This document shows, one piece after another, positions 11,202 through 20,490 of a DNA stretch of 64,000 bases. The notes beneath the pieces were generated by a model. That model was given only the letters and a program-made list of their open reading frames with translations, had not been told where the DNA came from and did no database searches. The stretch's first letter is position 1; each line of letters opens with the position of its first letter. A program made the position numbers and the translations under genes. Origin of the DNA: Burkholderia plantarii (GTDB lineage Bacteria; Pseudomonadota; Gammaproteobacteria; Burkholderiales; Burkholderiaceae); contig NZ_CP007212.1 of assembly GCF_001411805.1 (NCBI RefSeq), positions 3,844,001 through 3,908,000 on the forward strand, given 5' to 3'.

Positions 11202-11320
11202 TGCACGGCGCCCCGCTCGCGGCGATCGAGGGATTCCGGATGACGCCACCCCATGCGAGCGGCGACAATGGCGCGCCGCCCGCGCCCTCTTTTTCTCCGA
11301 CGCTCCTTCCGAGGTAATCG

Positions 11321-13213
11321 ATGATCGACCGGATTCGCCCGCGCCCGACCCTGTCCGCCACCGGCGCCGCTCTGGCCGCCGCCGCCGTCCTGCTGGTCGC
11401 GCTGAGCGCCTGCTCGACCTCGACCACGCCGGGCACATCGCATCCGCCGGGCGCGTCGGGACCGGCAGCCGCGTCGGCCCCGGCCGGCGGCGCGGACGAC
11501 GCCGACGCGGCGCGCGCCGAGGCCGCCACCGGCTGGACCGACAAGCCCGGCTGGACCGCGCGGCGCGAGATGATCGTCGCCGCGAACCCGTTCGCCGCGC
11601 AGGCCGGCGCCGAGGTCCTGAAGGCGGGCGGCAGCGCCGTCGACGCGGCGATCGCGGCGCAGATGGTGCTCACGCTCGTCGAACCGCAGTCGTCCGGGCT
11701 CGGCGGCGGCGCGTTCCTGCTGTTCAGCGACGGCAAGACCACCGAGGCGCTCGACGGCCTCGAAACGGCGCCGGCCGCCGCGAACGGGCGCCTGTTCGCC
11801 GGCGCCGACGGCACACCCGGCGAATCCGGCGCGCGCGCGGTCGGCGTACCGGGCACGCTGCGCATGCTCGAGACGGCCTATCGCGCGCACGGCCGGCTGC
11901 CGTGGAAGCGCCTGTTTCAGCCGGCGATCCGGCTCGCCGAGCAGGGCGTGCCGATCAGCCCGCGCCTCGCCGCGCTGCTCGCGCGCGAACCGGCGCTGCG
12001 CGACGACGCCGCCGCGCGCGCGCTCTACTACGACCGCGACGGCCAGCCGAAGGCGGCCGGCACGCTGCTGCGCAACCCCGCGCTCGCGGCCACCTTGCGG
12101 CAGATCGCGGGCGGCGGCGCGCACGCCTTCTACGAAGGCCCGATCGCGCGCGAGATCGTCGCGCGGGTCGGCAAGCCGGCGGCAAACCCCGGGCTGCTGA
12201 CGCTGCAGGATCTCGCGCGCTATCGCGCCCGGCCGCGCACGCCGCTTTGCACCGACTATCGCAACTGGACCGTCTGCGGGATGCCGCCACCGTCCTCGGG
12301 CGGGCTCGTCGTCGCGCAGCTGCTCGGCATCCTCGAGGCGCGGCCCGACTGGCGCAAGCCGGCCACGCAGCAGGCCGTGCGCACGGCGTCCGGCCTCGAA
12401 CCCACGCCGCTCGCCGCGCACCTGTTCAGCGAGGCGGGGCGGCTGGCCTACGCCGACCGCGCGCGCTACGTCGCCGACCCCGACTTCATCGCGGCGCCGG
12501 GCGGGCCGGGCGCCGACTGGCAGCGGCTCGTCGCGCCCGCCTATCTGGCGCAGCGCGCGCGGCGGATCGGCGAGACCGATACCGGCCGCGCGAGCGCGGG
12601 CCTGCCGGACGGCGCGTCACTCGCGGGCGCGTTCGGCGACGACCCGGCCGCGACCGCGCCGGCCGCGAGCCAGCTGTCGATCGTCGATCGCTACGGCGCG
12701 GCCGTGTCGATGAGTTCGGGGCTCGGCCGCCCGTTCGGCGCGAAGCTGATGGTGCGCGGCTTCCTGCTCAACGACGGCCTCGACGCCTTCTCGCATCTGC
12801 CGCCCAATCGCGGCCAGCCGCTCGCGAACCGTGTGGAGGGCGGCAAGCGTCCGCGTTCGTCGCTCGCGCCCGAACTCGTGTTCGAGCGCGGCACGCGGCG
12901 CGTGGCGCTGGTGCTCGGCGCCGCCGACGGCGTGGACGCGGCGAAGACGCTGGTCGGCGTCGGCGACCAGGGGCTGACGATCCAGCAGGCGATCGCGCTG
13001 CCCTACGTCGGCTCGCGCAACGGCCCGACCGAGCTGGAACGCGCACGCGTGTCCGATACGCTCGCCGACGCGCTGCGGCGGCGCGGGCATGACGTGCGGA
13101 TGGTCGAGGTGGCGTCGGGGCTGGCCGGGCTGCAGCGGATCAGCGTGGACGGGCAGTCGCTGTGGCTCGGCGGCGCCGATCCGCGGCGCGAAGGGGTGGC
13201 GGTCGGGGAGTGA
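11321..13213 (+). CDS. Gamma-glutamyltransferase-family lipoprotein lacking the catalytic Thr
   Basis: A 630-aa protein with an N-terminal lipoprotein signal (LVALSAC lipobox near residue 30) and the GGT fold: EVLKAGGSAVDAAIAA, EPQSSGLGGGAFLL, MPPPSSGGLVVAQ and GKRPRSSLAPELVF. In active GGTs the autoprocessing nucleophile is the first Thr of a T(T/S)-H/Q-x-S-(I/V)-V-D motif. Here the motif is A449-S-Q-L-S-I-V-D, read directly from codons at 12665-12688. The Arg that binds the glutamyl carboxylate (DxRE) is Leu147 (DGLETAP). The downstream loop is SMSSGLGRPFG. Fold and secretion are clear; activity and self-cleavage are not expected. It may bind or scaffold, or be a decaying paralogue. Confidence 0.85.
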   Translation: MIDRIRPRPTLSATGAALAAAAVLLVALSACSTSTTPGTSHPPGASGPAAASAPAGGADDADAARAEAATGWTDKPGWTARREMIVAANPFAAQAGAEVLKAGGSAVDAAIAAQMVLTLVEPQSSGLGGGAFLLFSDGKTTEALDGLETAPAAANGRLFAGADGTPGESGARAVGVPGTLRMLETAYRAHGRLPWKRLFQPAIRLAEQGVPISPRLAALLAREPALRDDAAARALYYDRDGQPKAAGTLLRNPALAATLRQIAGGGAHAFYEGPIAREIVARVGKPAANPGLLTLQDLARYRARPRTPLCTDYRNWTVCGMPPPSSGGLVVAQLLGILEARPDWRKPATQQAVRTASGLEPTPLAAHLFSEAGRLAYADRARYVADPDFIAAPGGPGADWQRLVAPAYLAQRARRIGETDTGRASAGLPDGASLAGAFGDDPAATAPAASQLSIVDRYGAAVSMSSGLGRPFGAKLMVRGFLLNDGLDAFSHLPPNRGQPLANRVEGGKRPRSSLAPELVFERGTRRVALVLGAADGVDAAKTLVGVGDQGLTIQQAIALPYVGSRNGPTELERARVSDTLADALRRRGHDVRMVEVASGLAGLQRISVDGQSLWLGGADPRREGVAVGE

Positions 13214-13532
13214 CGGCGCGGGCTTGGGAGACGGGGCTGGATGCGGTGTGGATGCGGCGCGGCGGATTGCGCGGTTCCGGTGGAATGCTGCGGTTCCAGC
13301 CGGCCGCTCGGCGTTCGGCGTTCGGCGTTCGGCGTTCGGCGTTCGGCGTTCGGCGTTCGGCGTTCGGCACATGATCGATCAATCGGCGCGCCGGCGCGTC
13401 ACGTTCGCGCCACGACGGGCGACCTCCGCGCGGCAGGAACGCGTTCGATGGTTCGACGCGCCGGAGCGCCACCGAGGTTTTGCCGGCACGGTGAAAAGGA
13501 AAACCGGCCGACGCCCGCGCCCGTCCCCCACC
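13214..13532. other. Gap holding a heptamer repeat (no gene)
   Basis: This 319-bp region lies between the convergent GGT-like gene and tauC. It contains the GGCGTTC tandem repeat listed separately. I see no credible gene and no strong terminator in it. Confidence 0.7.
13310..13365. repeat. Heptanucleotide tandem repeat, 8 x GGCGTTC
   Basis: Eight uninterrupted copies of GGCGTTC occupy 56 bp in the gap between the GGT-like gene and tauC. The unit length is not a multiple of three and no gene spans it. It is a candidate slippage-prone VNTR. Confidence 0.95.
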
Positions 13533-14603
13533 CTACCCGCGCCCCTTCCAAGGCACGAGCCGCCGCTCCAGCGCGCGCATCGCCAGATCGAAGCCCCAGG
13601 CGATCAGGCCGATCAGCACGATCCCCATCACCACCACGTCGGTACGCAGGAAGCTCGACGCGTTGAGCACCATCTGCCCGAGCCCGGCCGTGGCGGCCAC
13701 CATTTCGGCCGCCACCAGCGTGGTCCAGCCGAAGCCGATGGCGATCCGCAGCCCGGTCAGGATCTCGGGCAGCGCGGCCGGCAGCACCACGTGGCGCACC
13801 ACCTGCGCGGCGCTGCCGCCGAGCGACCACGCCGCGGCAATCTGTTCGCGCGTCGCGCTGCGTGCGCCGGCGCGCGCGGCCATCGCGATCGGCGCGAAGC
13901 AGGCGAGGAAGATCACCACGATCTTGGCGGTCTCGTCGATGCCGAACCAGATCACCACCAGCGGCAGGTAGGCGAGCGGCGGCAGCGGCCGGTAGAACTC
14001 GAGCGGCGGATCGAGCAGCCCGCGCGCCACGCGGCTCACGCCCATCAGGATGCCGACCGGAATGCCGATCAGCGCCGCCAGCGCGAACGCACCGAACACG
14101 CGCAGCGTGCTCCAGCCCAGATGCTCGGCGAGCGGCACGCCGCCCTGCAGGTCGCCGTGCCACGCATCGACGAACGCGCGCCAGACCGCCGCCGGTGCCG
14201 GCAGGAACAGCGGCGGCACCCAGCCGAAATGCGTCGCGGCCCACCAGAGCAGCGCGAGCCCGGCCACCGATGCGCCGCTGAGCGCGGCCGTCGGGCCGTC
14301 GCCGGGGCGCCGCGAGCCGTGATGCGCGCGACGGCGAGGCGTCGTGCGGCGGGCGGCCGGCGACGCGCCATGCGAGCCGGCAGCGACCGCGGCGGCCTGC
14401 GTCGCCTCGCCGGTGCTCGCGCGGGTCGACCCTGCCCGCGGCAAGTCGGCGGCATGCTCACGCGAACCAACCTCGACATGCGCCTGCACGTCAGCCTCAG
14501 TACGCGCACGATCCGTCCCGGACGACTCGACATCACGCCCCGACGCACCCGCCTCCGCAACATCGAACGCCGTGCCGCCCAGCCCCTCGTCGCGCCCGCT
14601 CAC
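13533..14603 (-). CDS. tauC: Taurine/aliphatic sulfonate ABC permease TauC with long N-terminal extension
   Basis: A 356-aa inner-membrane permease of the BPD_transp_1 family, with the EAA loop ([29 protein letters not shown]) and six predicted TM segments from about residue 108. The GTG at 14603 overlaps the tauB TGA as GTGA, which argues for translational coupling at this start. This leaves about 105 hydrophilic, Ala/Arg/Ser-rich residues ahead of the first TM helix that ordinary TauC proteins (about 275 aa) lack. Together with TauA and TauB it should import taurine-like sulfonates. No tauD dioxygenase follows. Confidence 0.85.
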   Translation of the reverse strand: MSGRDEGLGGTAFDVAEAGASGRDVESSGTDRARTEADVQAHVEVGSREHAADLPRAGSTRASTGEATQAAAVAAGSHGASPAARRTTPRRRAHHGSRRPGDGPTAALSGASVAGLALLWWAATHFGWVPPLFLPAPAAVWRAFVDAWHGDLQGGVPLAEHLGWSTLRVFGAFALAALIGIPVGILMGVSRVARGLLDPPLEFYRPLPPLAYLPLVVIWFGIDETAKIVVIFLACFAPIAMAARAGARSATREQIAAAWSLGGSAAQVVRHVVLPAALPEILTGLRIAIGFGWTTLVAAEMVAATAGLGQMVLNASSFLRTDVVVMGIVLIGLIAWGFDLAMRALERRLVPWKGRG

Positions 14604-15394
14604 GCCGCCTCCTTCGCGTCGCGCCGATGCAGCAGGCCGATCAGCCGCTCACGCCATGCGATGAAATCGGGCGCCGACTTCACGGCGCGCGCATCGCGCG
14701 TGTTCACGTAGCGCCGCGCGAACGGCAGCGCATGCGATTCGGCGATGCGCCCCGGCCCCGGCGTCATCACCACCACGCGCGTACCGAGAAACAGCGCCTC
14801 CTCGACGTCGTGCGTGATGAAGAACACCGTCTTGCCGGTGCGCGCCCACAGATCGAGCACGAGCGCCTGCATCGACTCGCGCGTGAGCGCGTCGAGCGCG
14901 CCCATCGGCTCGTCCATCAGCAGCACGCGCGGCTCGCCGGCGAGCGCGCGCGCGATGCCCACGCGCTGCTGCATGCCGCCCGAGAGTTCGTAGACGCGCG
15001 CGTGGGCATGCCGTTCGAGCCCGACCAGCGCGAGCATCCGGCGCGCGCGCGCGTGGCGCTCGGCCTTCGGCACGCGCTGGAAACGCAGCCCGAGCGCGAC
15101 GTTGTCAAGCACGTCGAGCCACGGCAGCAGCGCGTATTTCTGGAACACGACGCCGCGATCGGCGCCCGGCCCGCTCACCGGCGCGCCGTCGATGCGCACC
15201 TCGCCGGCGCCCGGCTCGACGAAGCCGGCGATGCAGTTCAGCAAGGTGGTCTTGCCGCAGCCGGACGCGCCCACCGCCACCACGAATTCGCCTGCCTCGA
15301 TCGACAGGTCGACGCCGGCAAGCGCCCGCGTGCCGTCGCGCCCGTGTTCGCCGGGATAGGCCACCGACAGTTGCCGGATCTCGAGCAGGCTCAT
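14600..15394 (-). CDS. tauB: Taurine ABC transporter ATP-binding protein TauB
   Basis: A 264-aa ABC ATPase with Walker [11 protein letters not shown] at 41-50, Q-loop [11 protein letters not shown], signature LSGGMQQR at 137-144, Walker B VLLMDEP at 157-163 and switch His in [11 protein letters not shown]. Sequence and gene order (tauA-tauB-tauC) match the sulfonate/nitrate/taurine subclass. It lies 28 bp after tauA and overlaps tauC by 4 bp. Confidence 0.93.
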   Translation of the reverse strand: MSLLEIRQLSVAYPGEHGRDGTRALAGVDLSIEAGEFVVAVGASGCGKTTLLNCIAGFVEPGAGEVRIDGAPVSGPGADRGVVFQKYALLPWLDVLDNVALGLRFQRVPKAERHARARRMLALVGLERHAHARVYELSGGMQQRVGIARALAGEPRVLLMDEPMGALDALTRESMQALVLDLWARTGKTVFFITHDVEEALFLGTRVVVMTPGPGRIAESHALPFARRYVNTRDARAVKSAPDFIAWRERLIGLLHRRDAKEAA

Positions 15395-15422
15395 CGCGCG
15401 CCTCGGCGTCGGTCGCGGCCGC

Positions 15423-16454
15423 TCAATGCGCGGCCGCCTGCACGAAGCGCGGATCGACGCCGACCGAGTAGTCGGGCAGCACCGTCTGGATCGTGCCCTG
15501 CGTCTTCAGGAACGCCGCCGTGGCGGCCAGCGACTTCGCCGCGCCCGCTTGCGCGCCGCCGCCGAGCCAGGTGGCCGATGCCTGCTCGGCAAGCGAGGGG
15601 AACGCATAGAGCGCGAGGCTCGCCGGCACGTCGTCGGGATTCGCGCCCGATTCCTTCGCGACCGCCGCGGCCTGCGCCGAGCCCTTGCCCCAGGCGGCCG
15701 GATGCGCGCGATAGTCGGCGTCGGCCGCGGCCAGCACCTTCACGAAGCGCGTGACGAAATCGGCGTGGTCCTTCGCGAAGCCGCGCGTGACCACGAAGCC
15801 GTCGAAGGTCGCCTTGCCGCTCGCCTTCGCGACCTGCCCCGAGGTGGTCAGCACCGTGCCGCTCTGCTTGACCTTCGCGAGCACCGGATCCCAGATGTAG
15901 GTCGCGTCGATGTCGCCGCGCGCCCAGGCCGCCGCGACCTCGGGCGGGCGCAGGTTGACGATCTTCACGTCGTTCGGGTGTACGCCGGCCTGCTGCAGCG
16001 CCACCAGCGTGTGGAAATGCGAGGTGGAGACGAACGGCACGCCGATCTTGTGGCCCTTCAGGCCGGCCACGCTGGTCACGCCCGAGCCGTTGCGCGCGAC
16101 CAGCGCCTCGGCGTCGTTGATGTTGTCGAGAATCCAGAACAGCAAGATGTCCACCCCCTGCGAGAGGCCGGCCGCGATCGGGCTCGAACCCGCCTCGCCC
16201 AGTTGCACCGAGCCCGAGGCGAGCGCGCGGATCACGTCGGCGCCGCTGCCGAGCTTGCGGAACGTGACGTGGTAGCCGGTCGCCTTCTCGACCTCGCCGG
16301 TGGCCTGCGCGTAGCGCCACGGCACGACCATGTCCTGATAGGCGATCACCACCTCCTTGTCGGCCGCGCGCGCGGCGAGCGGCAGCGCGGTGGCAAGGGC
16401 GGCGAACGCGGTGGCGAGCGCGACGGCGGCGCGGACGGGGCTGAAACGCGGCAT
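15423..16454 (-). CDS. tauA: Taurine-binding periplasmic protein TauA
   Basis: A 343-aa periplasmic solute-binding protein. It has a Sec signal peptide in the first 30 residues (cleavage after LAARA) followed by the NMT1/THI5-like fold: [51 protein letters not shown] and [22 protein letters not shown], which closely resemble TauA. It is the first gene of tauABC and presumably sulfur-starvation controlled through CysB/Cbl-type regulators. The only upstream signal I can point to is a TATAGT hexamer on the minus strand at 16507-16512. Confidence 0.93.
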   Translation of the reverse strand: MPRFSPVRAAVALATAFAALATALPLAARAADKEVVIAYQDMVVPWRYAQATGEVEKATGYHVTFRKLGSGADVIRALASGSVQLGEAGSSPIAAGLSQGVDILLFWILDNINDAEALVARNGSGVTSVAGLKGHKIGVPFVSTSHFHTLVALQQAGVHPNDVKIVNLRPPEVAAAWARGDIDATYIWDPVLAKVKQSGTVLTTSGQVAKASGKATFDGFVVTRGFAKDHADFVTRFVKVLAAADADYRAHPAAWGKGSAQAAAVAKESGANPDDVPASLALYAFPSLAEQASATWLGGGAQAGAAKSLAATAAFLKTQGTIQTVLPDYSVGVDPRFVQAAAH

Positions 16455-16663
16455 GAGGATCCTCTAGTCGGCAAGCGGGTGGCACGAAAAGGCACGAAAG
16501 CGCCCGACTATAGAGACTTGGCCCGCACGCGGTTCTAACGATTCCTGCGATGCAATTGACGCTGCCGCCGCTATGCTTTTCGCGTTCGGGTAGATGGCGG
16601 CGACGGGATCGCGGCGCGGGCGCGGCGGCAGCGCGGCGGCCCGCTCACCTCCGCCCCAAAGCA

Positions 16664-16687
16664 AAAGCCCGCCGGAGGGCGGGCTTT
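16664..16687 (-). terminator. lipA terminator
   Basis: AAAGCCCGCC (16664-16673) pairs with GGCGGGCTTT (16678-16687) around a 4-nt loop. On the minus strand, 45 bp after the lipA stop, the stem is followed by a T-rich tail. Confidence 0.85.
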
Positions 16688-16731
16688 CGGGTCGTGCTTT
16701 CAGGCGCCGCTTTCGCGCCGACGGGGGTGAC

Positions 16732-17718
16732 TCAAACCACGCCCGCCCCATGCGCCTGCAGATCGGCGTGGTAGCTCGAACGCACCATCGCGCCCACGGC
16801 CGCGTGCGTGAAGCCCATCTTGTAGGCCTCTTCCTCGTACATCTTGAACACGTCCGGATGCACGTACTCGCGCACCGGCAGGTGGTGCTCGGACGGCTGC
16901 AGGTACTGGCCGATCGTCAGCATGTCGACGTCGTGCTCGCGCAGGTCGCGCATCACCTGCAGGATTTCCTCGGGCGTCTCGCCCAGGCCCACCATCAGCC
17001 CCGACTTGGTCGCGACTTCCGGATGCAGCGCCTTGAAATCCTTCAGCAGCTTCAGCGAATGCGCGTAGTCCGAACCGGGGCGTGCTTCCTTGTAGAGGCG
17101 CGGCACCGTTTCGAGGTTGTGGTTCATCACGTCGGGCGGCGCGGCGTTCAGGATGCCGATCGCACGGTCGAGCCGGCCGCGGAAGTCCGGCGTGAGGATT
17201 TCGATGCGCGTCTCGGGCGACTGCTCGCGCACCTGGCGGATGCACTCGACGAAGTGGCCGGCGCCGCCGTCGCGCAGGTCGTCGCGGTCCACGCTCGTGA
17301 TCACCACGTACTTCAGGCGCAGCGCGCCGATGGTGCGCGCGAGGTTGGCCGGCTCCTGCGGATCGAGCGGATCGGGGCGGCCGTGGCCGACGTCGCAGAA
17401 CGGGCAGCGACGCGTGCATTTATCGCCCATGATCATGAAGGTGGCGGTGCCCTTGCCGAAACACTCGCCGATGTTCGGGCAGCTCGCTTCCTCGCAGACG
17501 GTGTGCAGGTTGTGCTCGCGCAGGATCGTCTTGATCTCGTTGAAGCGCGAGCTGCCGGTGGCCGCCTTCACGCGGATCCACTCGGGCTTCTTCAGCTTCT
17601 CGATCGGCACGATCTTGATCGGAATCCGGGCCGTCTTTGCCTGGGCCTTCTGCTTCGAGGTCGGATCGTAGGCGGCGACCGGATCGGCCGATGCGGGGGT
17701 TGCGGTTACGTCAGTCAT
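16732..17718 (-). CDS. lipA: Lipoyl synthase LipA
   Basis: A 328-aa radical-SAM enzyme that inserts two sulfurs into protein-bound octanoate. Both iron-sulfur clusters are visible: the auxiliary-cluster cysteines C75-x4-C80-x5-C86 ([12 protein letters not shown]) and the radical-SAM motif C101-x3-C105-x2-C108 (CTRRCPFC). The conserved C-terminal RSSYHA motif is present. The start overlaps the end of lipB by 8 bp, so the two are translationally coupled and act in sequence on the same lipoyl domains. Confidence 0.97.
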   Translation of the reverse strand: MTDVTATPASADPVAAYDPTSKQKAQAKTARIPIKIVPIEKLKKPEWIRVKAATGSSRFNEIKTILREHNLHTVCEEASCPNIGECFGKGTATFMIMGDKCTRRCPFCDVGHGRPDPLDPQEPANLARTIGALRLKYVVITSVDRDDLRDGGAGHFVECIRQVREQSPETRIEILTPDFRGRLDRAIGILNAAPPDVMNHNLETVPRLYKEARPGSDYAHSLKLLKDFKALHPEVATKSGLMVGLGETPEEILQVMRDLREHDVDMLTIGQYLQPSEHHLPVREYVHPDVFKMYEEEAYKMGFTHAAVGAMVRSSYHADLQAHGAGVV

Positions 17719-18490
17719 TCGAATGTTCCAGTGCCTGCGGCAAAGCGGCGGCGATGGTGCCGTCGAGGTTGGCGGTCAGACGGCGCACGAGCGTGCCGGC
17801 GACGTCGCGCCAGTCGGCGATCACGCCGACGGTCGCCATGTCGACCGTTTCGAGTCCCGCGTAGCCGCACGGATTGATCGCGAGAAACGGGCGGAGGTCC
17901 ATCTGCACGTTGAGGCTCAGGCCGTGATAACTGCAGCCGTTGCGGATCTTGAGCCCGAGGGCGGCGATCTTCGCGCCCGCATGCGGCCCCGATTCCACGT
18001 AGATGCCGGGCGCGCCCGCCTTGCGGACCGACGCGAGATTATACGCCGCGAGGGTTTCGATCACGGCCTGCTCGATGCGCTCGACCATGCCGCGCACCAT
18101 CAGCTTGCGGCGCCGCAGGTCCACCAGCAGGTAGGCGACGATCTGGCCCGGCCCGTGATAGGTGATCTGCCCGCCGCGATCGACCTTCACGAGCGGCACG
18201 CCGCTGTCGGCGATGAGCAGGTGCGAAGGGTTGCCGGCCTGGCCGAGCGTGAAGACGGGCGGATGTTCGACGAGCCAGATCTCGTCGGGCGTGTCGGGCG
18301 TGCGCGCGTCGGTGAACGCGCGCATCGCGTCGAAGGTCGGCTCGTAAGGCGCGGAGCCGAGCCACCGCACGACGATCGGCGACAGCGCGGCGGCCTCGGG
18401 GGCACCCGCGCTGCCGGACTCGATGGATATAGGGGACAGGTTAGAAACCGGCGGCGCTGACATGGGCGCTAGTTTACCGAAAACCGACAC
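17711..18490 (-). CDS. lipB: Lipoyl(octanoyl) transferase LipB
   Basis: A 259-aa octanoyl transferase moving octanoate from acyl carrier protein to lipoyl domains. The catalytic dyad is recognisable as Lys174 ([10 protein letters not shown]) and Cys208 (INPCGY). The [12 protein letters not shown] motif is complete. The GTG at 18490 has AGGAGG ten bases upstream; the ATG at 18463 would remove nine residues and has no comparable ribosome-binding site. It precedes lipA with an 8-bp overlap. Confidence 0.95.
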   Translation of the reverse strand: MSVFGKLAPMSAPPVSNLSPISIESGSAGAPEAAALSPIVVRWLGSAPYEPTFDAMRAFTDARTPDTPDEIWLVEHPPVFTLGQAGNPSHLLIADSGVPLVKVDRGGQITYHGPGQIVAYLLVDLRRRKLMVRGMVERIEQAVIETLAAYNLASVRKAGAPGIYVESGPHAGAKIAALGLKIRNGCSYHGLSLNVQMDLRPFLAINPCGYAGLETVDMATVGVIADWRDVAGTLVRRLTANLDGTIAAALPQALEHSND

Positions 18491-18577
18491 GCGCCGCCGG
18501 CCTCCTGTGCGGTAACGGCAACGGCGATGCCGACATCGATGACGTCAATGGCGGCCGATGCGCGTGGCGCGCGCCGC

Positions 18578-18901
18578 TCAGACCGTGCGCCAGCCGTCGT
18601 GGAAGCGCGCGAGCCAGCCGGCGAGCCGCGCGAACAGCGTGTGCGCGGCCTCGCGCGGCGTGGCCGCGACGCTGAACGAGACGCAGGCGCTGCCGGGCCC
18701 CTCGACGCCGAGCCACAGCCGCTCGCCGCGGCGCAGCCGCAGCGACGCACCCGACATCAGGAAATAGTCGTCCACGTCGTGGCTGCGCGTGGCCCAGACC
18801 GTCGCGCCCTGCACCGCCAGACGCGTGCTGCGCACCACTTTCATCGGTACGATCTCACCGGTCTGGATCTCGAACGTAACGCTTGAAGAAATTTCTCTCA
18901 T
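18578..18901 (-). CDS. DUF2917 family protein
   Basis: A 107-aa small protein starting MREISSSVTFEIQTGEIVPMKVV. It contains a cupin-like beta-rich core (VWATRSHDVDDYFLMSGASLRLRRGERLWLG) typical of DUF2917, which is often found divergent from a GcvA-like LysR gene in Burkholderia. That is the arrangement here, with a 101-bp gap to the regulator. Function is unknown. An upstream in-frame start at 18979 would run through the promoter region and is not preferred. Confidence 0.75.
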   Translation of the reverse strand: MREISSSVTFEIQTGEIVPMKVVRSTRLAVQGATVWATRSHDVDDYFLMSGASLRLRRGERLWLGVEGPGSACVSFSVAATPREAAHTLFARLAGWLARFHDGWRTV

Positions 18902-18930
18902 GATGCGCTCCGGTAAGCACGGTGGAATGA

Positions 18931-18942
18931 CTACAATCGTAG
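18931..18942. promoter_or_regulatory. Dyad in the DUF2917/LysR divergent promoter
   Basis: CTAC-AATC-GTAG is a dyad in the AT-rich 101-bp gap between the DUF2917 gene and the divergent LysR gene. It is a candidate operator for that regulator. Support is symmetry and position only. Confidence 0.4.
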
Positions 18943-19002
18943 ACACATCAACGGCTTGCGCAAAACGAGACGTTTTCACGTTCTTGTGAGAAAAATTAGC
19001 AA

Positions 19003-20004
19003 GTGGATTCTCGCAAACTTCCCCCGCTGAACGCGCTGCGCGCGTTCGAGGCCGCCGCCCGCCACGGGAGCTTCTCGCGTGCGGCCGACGAACTGTTCGT
19101 CACGCACGGCGCGGTCAGCCATCAGGTCCGCGCGCTCGAGGAGGAACTCGGCGTGCCGCTCTTCACCCGCAACGGCCGGCGGCTCGGGCTCACCGAGGCC
19201 GGCGAGCGCTACGCGCGACAGGTGCGCGCCGCGCTGGCCATGCTGGTGGACGCGACGCTCGAGGTCTGCGCGTCGGACCGGCCGAACCGGCTGATCGTGT
19301 CCTCGCTGCAGTCGTTCGCCGCGCGCTGGATCACGCCGCGGATCGGCTCGTTCATCGACCGGCATCCGGGCATCGACCTCGAACTGAAGTCCACCGATTC
19401 GCTAACCGATTTCTCGCGCGACGACGTCGACGTGGCGATCCGCTTCGGCAACGGCCACTACCCGGGCCTGCACGTGGAAAAGCTGTTCGACGAGGTGTTC
19501 CTGCCGGCCTGCGCGCCCACGCTCAACGGCGGCGTGCTGCCGAGGGAGCCGGCCGACCTGGCGCGCTACCCGCTGCTGCGTTCCGACGATGAACTGTGGC
19601 GCCCGTGGTTCGACGCCGCCGGCCTCGCCACGCTGACCGAGCCCAAGCGCGGGCTGCTGTTCCAGGATTCGTCGCAGTTGGTGCAGGCCGCCATCGACGG
19701 CCAGGGCATCGCGCTGGTGCGCCGCTCGCTGGCGGCGGCCGAACTCGAGGCGGGCCGCATCGTGCGCCTGTTCGACATCCTCGGGCCGAGCCCGTGGCAC
19801 TGCTATTTCGTCTGTCCGCGCTCGCGGATCCAGCTGCCGCGCGTGCAGGCGTTTCGCAGCTGGCTGCTGGAGGAACTGGCGCGCTTCGAGCAAAGCTGGG
19901 CGCGCGTGATGGCGCGGCCGGCGGCCAGCTCGGCGGCCGCGCGCAGCGCGGCGAGGGAGATCGGGAAAGTCGCCGACGTCAGGGCGACCGGCGAGGTGCC
20001 CTGA
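19003..20004 (+). CDS. LysR-family regulator, GcvA-like
   Basis: A 333-aa LysR protein with N-terminal HTH (RHGSFSRAADELFVTHGAVSHQVRALEEELG, residues about 16-48) and effector domain beginning LIVSSLQSFAARWITPRIGSF, which is the GcvA-type subgroup. Translation begins at a GTG (VDSRKLPPLNALRAFEAAARHG). The last 35 residues are Ala/Arg-rich and variable. It is divergent from the DUF2917 gene. With that partner it interrupts the lipB-DUF493 neighbourhood that I would expect to be contiguous. Targets are unknown. Confidence 0.85.
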   Translation: MDSRKLPPLNALRAFEAAARHGSFSRAADELFVTHGAVSHQVRALEEELGVPLFTRNGRRLGLTEAGERYARQVRAALAMLVDATLEVCASDRPNRLIVSSLQSFAARWITPRIGSFIDRHPGIDLELKSTDSLTDFSRDDVDVAIRFGNGHYPGLHVEKLFDEVFLPACAPTLNGGVLPREPADLARYPLLRSDDELWRPWFDAAGLATLTEPKRGLLFQDSSQLVQAAIDGQGIALVRRSLAAAELEAGRIVRLFDILGPSPWHCYFVCPRSRIQLPRVQAFRSWLLEELARFEQSWARVMARPAASSAAARSAAREIGKVADVRATGEVP

Positions 20005-20145
20005 GCCGGGCGCGGGCAACGGGGCAACGGCGGGATCGGGGGCCGGTGCGGACCGAGGAAAACGCGGCGGCGCACGCGCGGCGGCCGCCGGCCATGCCGC
20101 CCGCGCCGCCTGGAGATACCTGACGACGCGGGCAGCCGGCGCGAA

Positions 20146-20454
20146 TTACAGCACGACCTTGACCATCGGATGGCCGGTCAGCGAGCGGTAGATGTCGTCG
20201 AGCTGCTGCTGGCTGGTGGCGCGCACGGTGATCGTCAGGCCGGTGTAGTTGCCGCCGCTCGACGAACGCTCCTCGATCTTCTCCAGATCGATCTCGTTGT
20301 CGTGAACGGCCACCACCTTGAAGATCGTGTCCTTGAACTCGGGATGCGCCTTGCCCATGATCTTGATCGGGAAATCACAGGGAAATTCGAGCAGCGTGTC
20401 CTTCCTGGTATCGATCGCACCAGTCAGTTCGACTGTCTTGGTCGGTTCGGTCAT
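20146..20454 (-). CDS. YbeD family protein (DUF493)
   Basis: A 102-aa protein of the DUF493/YbeD family (LLEFPCDFPIKIMGKAHPEFKD, ITVRATSQQQLDDIYRSLTGHPMVKVVL), an ACT-like small fold widely linked to lipB. It sits 36 bp after the D-amino-acid aminotransferase gene on the same strand, so dacA-dat-ybeD read as one unit. The biochemical role is not established. Confidence 0.9.
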   Translation of the reverse strand: MTEPTKTVELTGAIDTRKDTLLEFPCDFPIKIMGKAHPEFKDTIFKVVAVHDNEIDLEKIEERSSSGGNYTGLTITVRATSQQQLDDIYRSLTGHPMVKVVL

Positions 20455-20490
20455 TTGGCTTCTCCAGAAGGAATCGATGAAAACGGGCGT

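Noticed and set aside
13310..13365. CRISPR-like array
   Set aside because: The units are 7 bp with no spacers and no cas genes are nearby. It is a simple tandem repeat.
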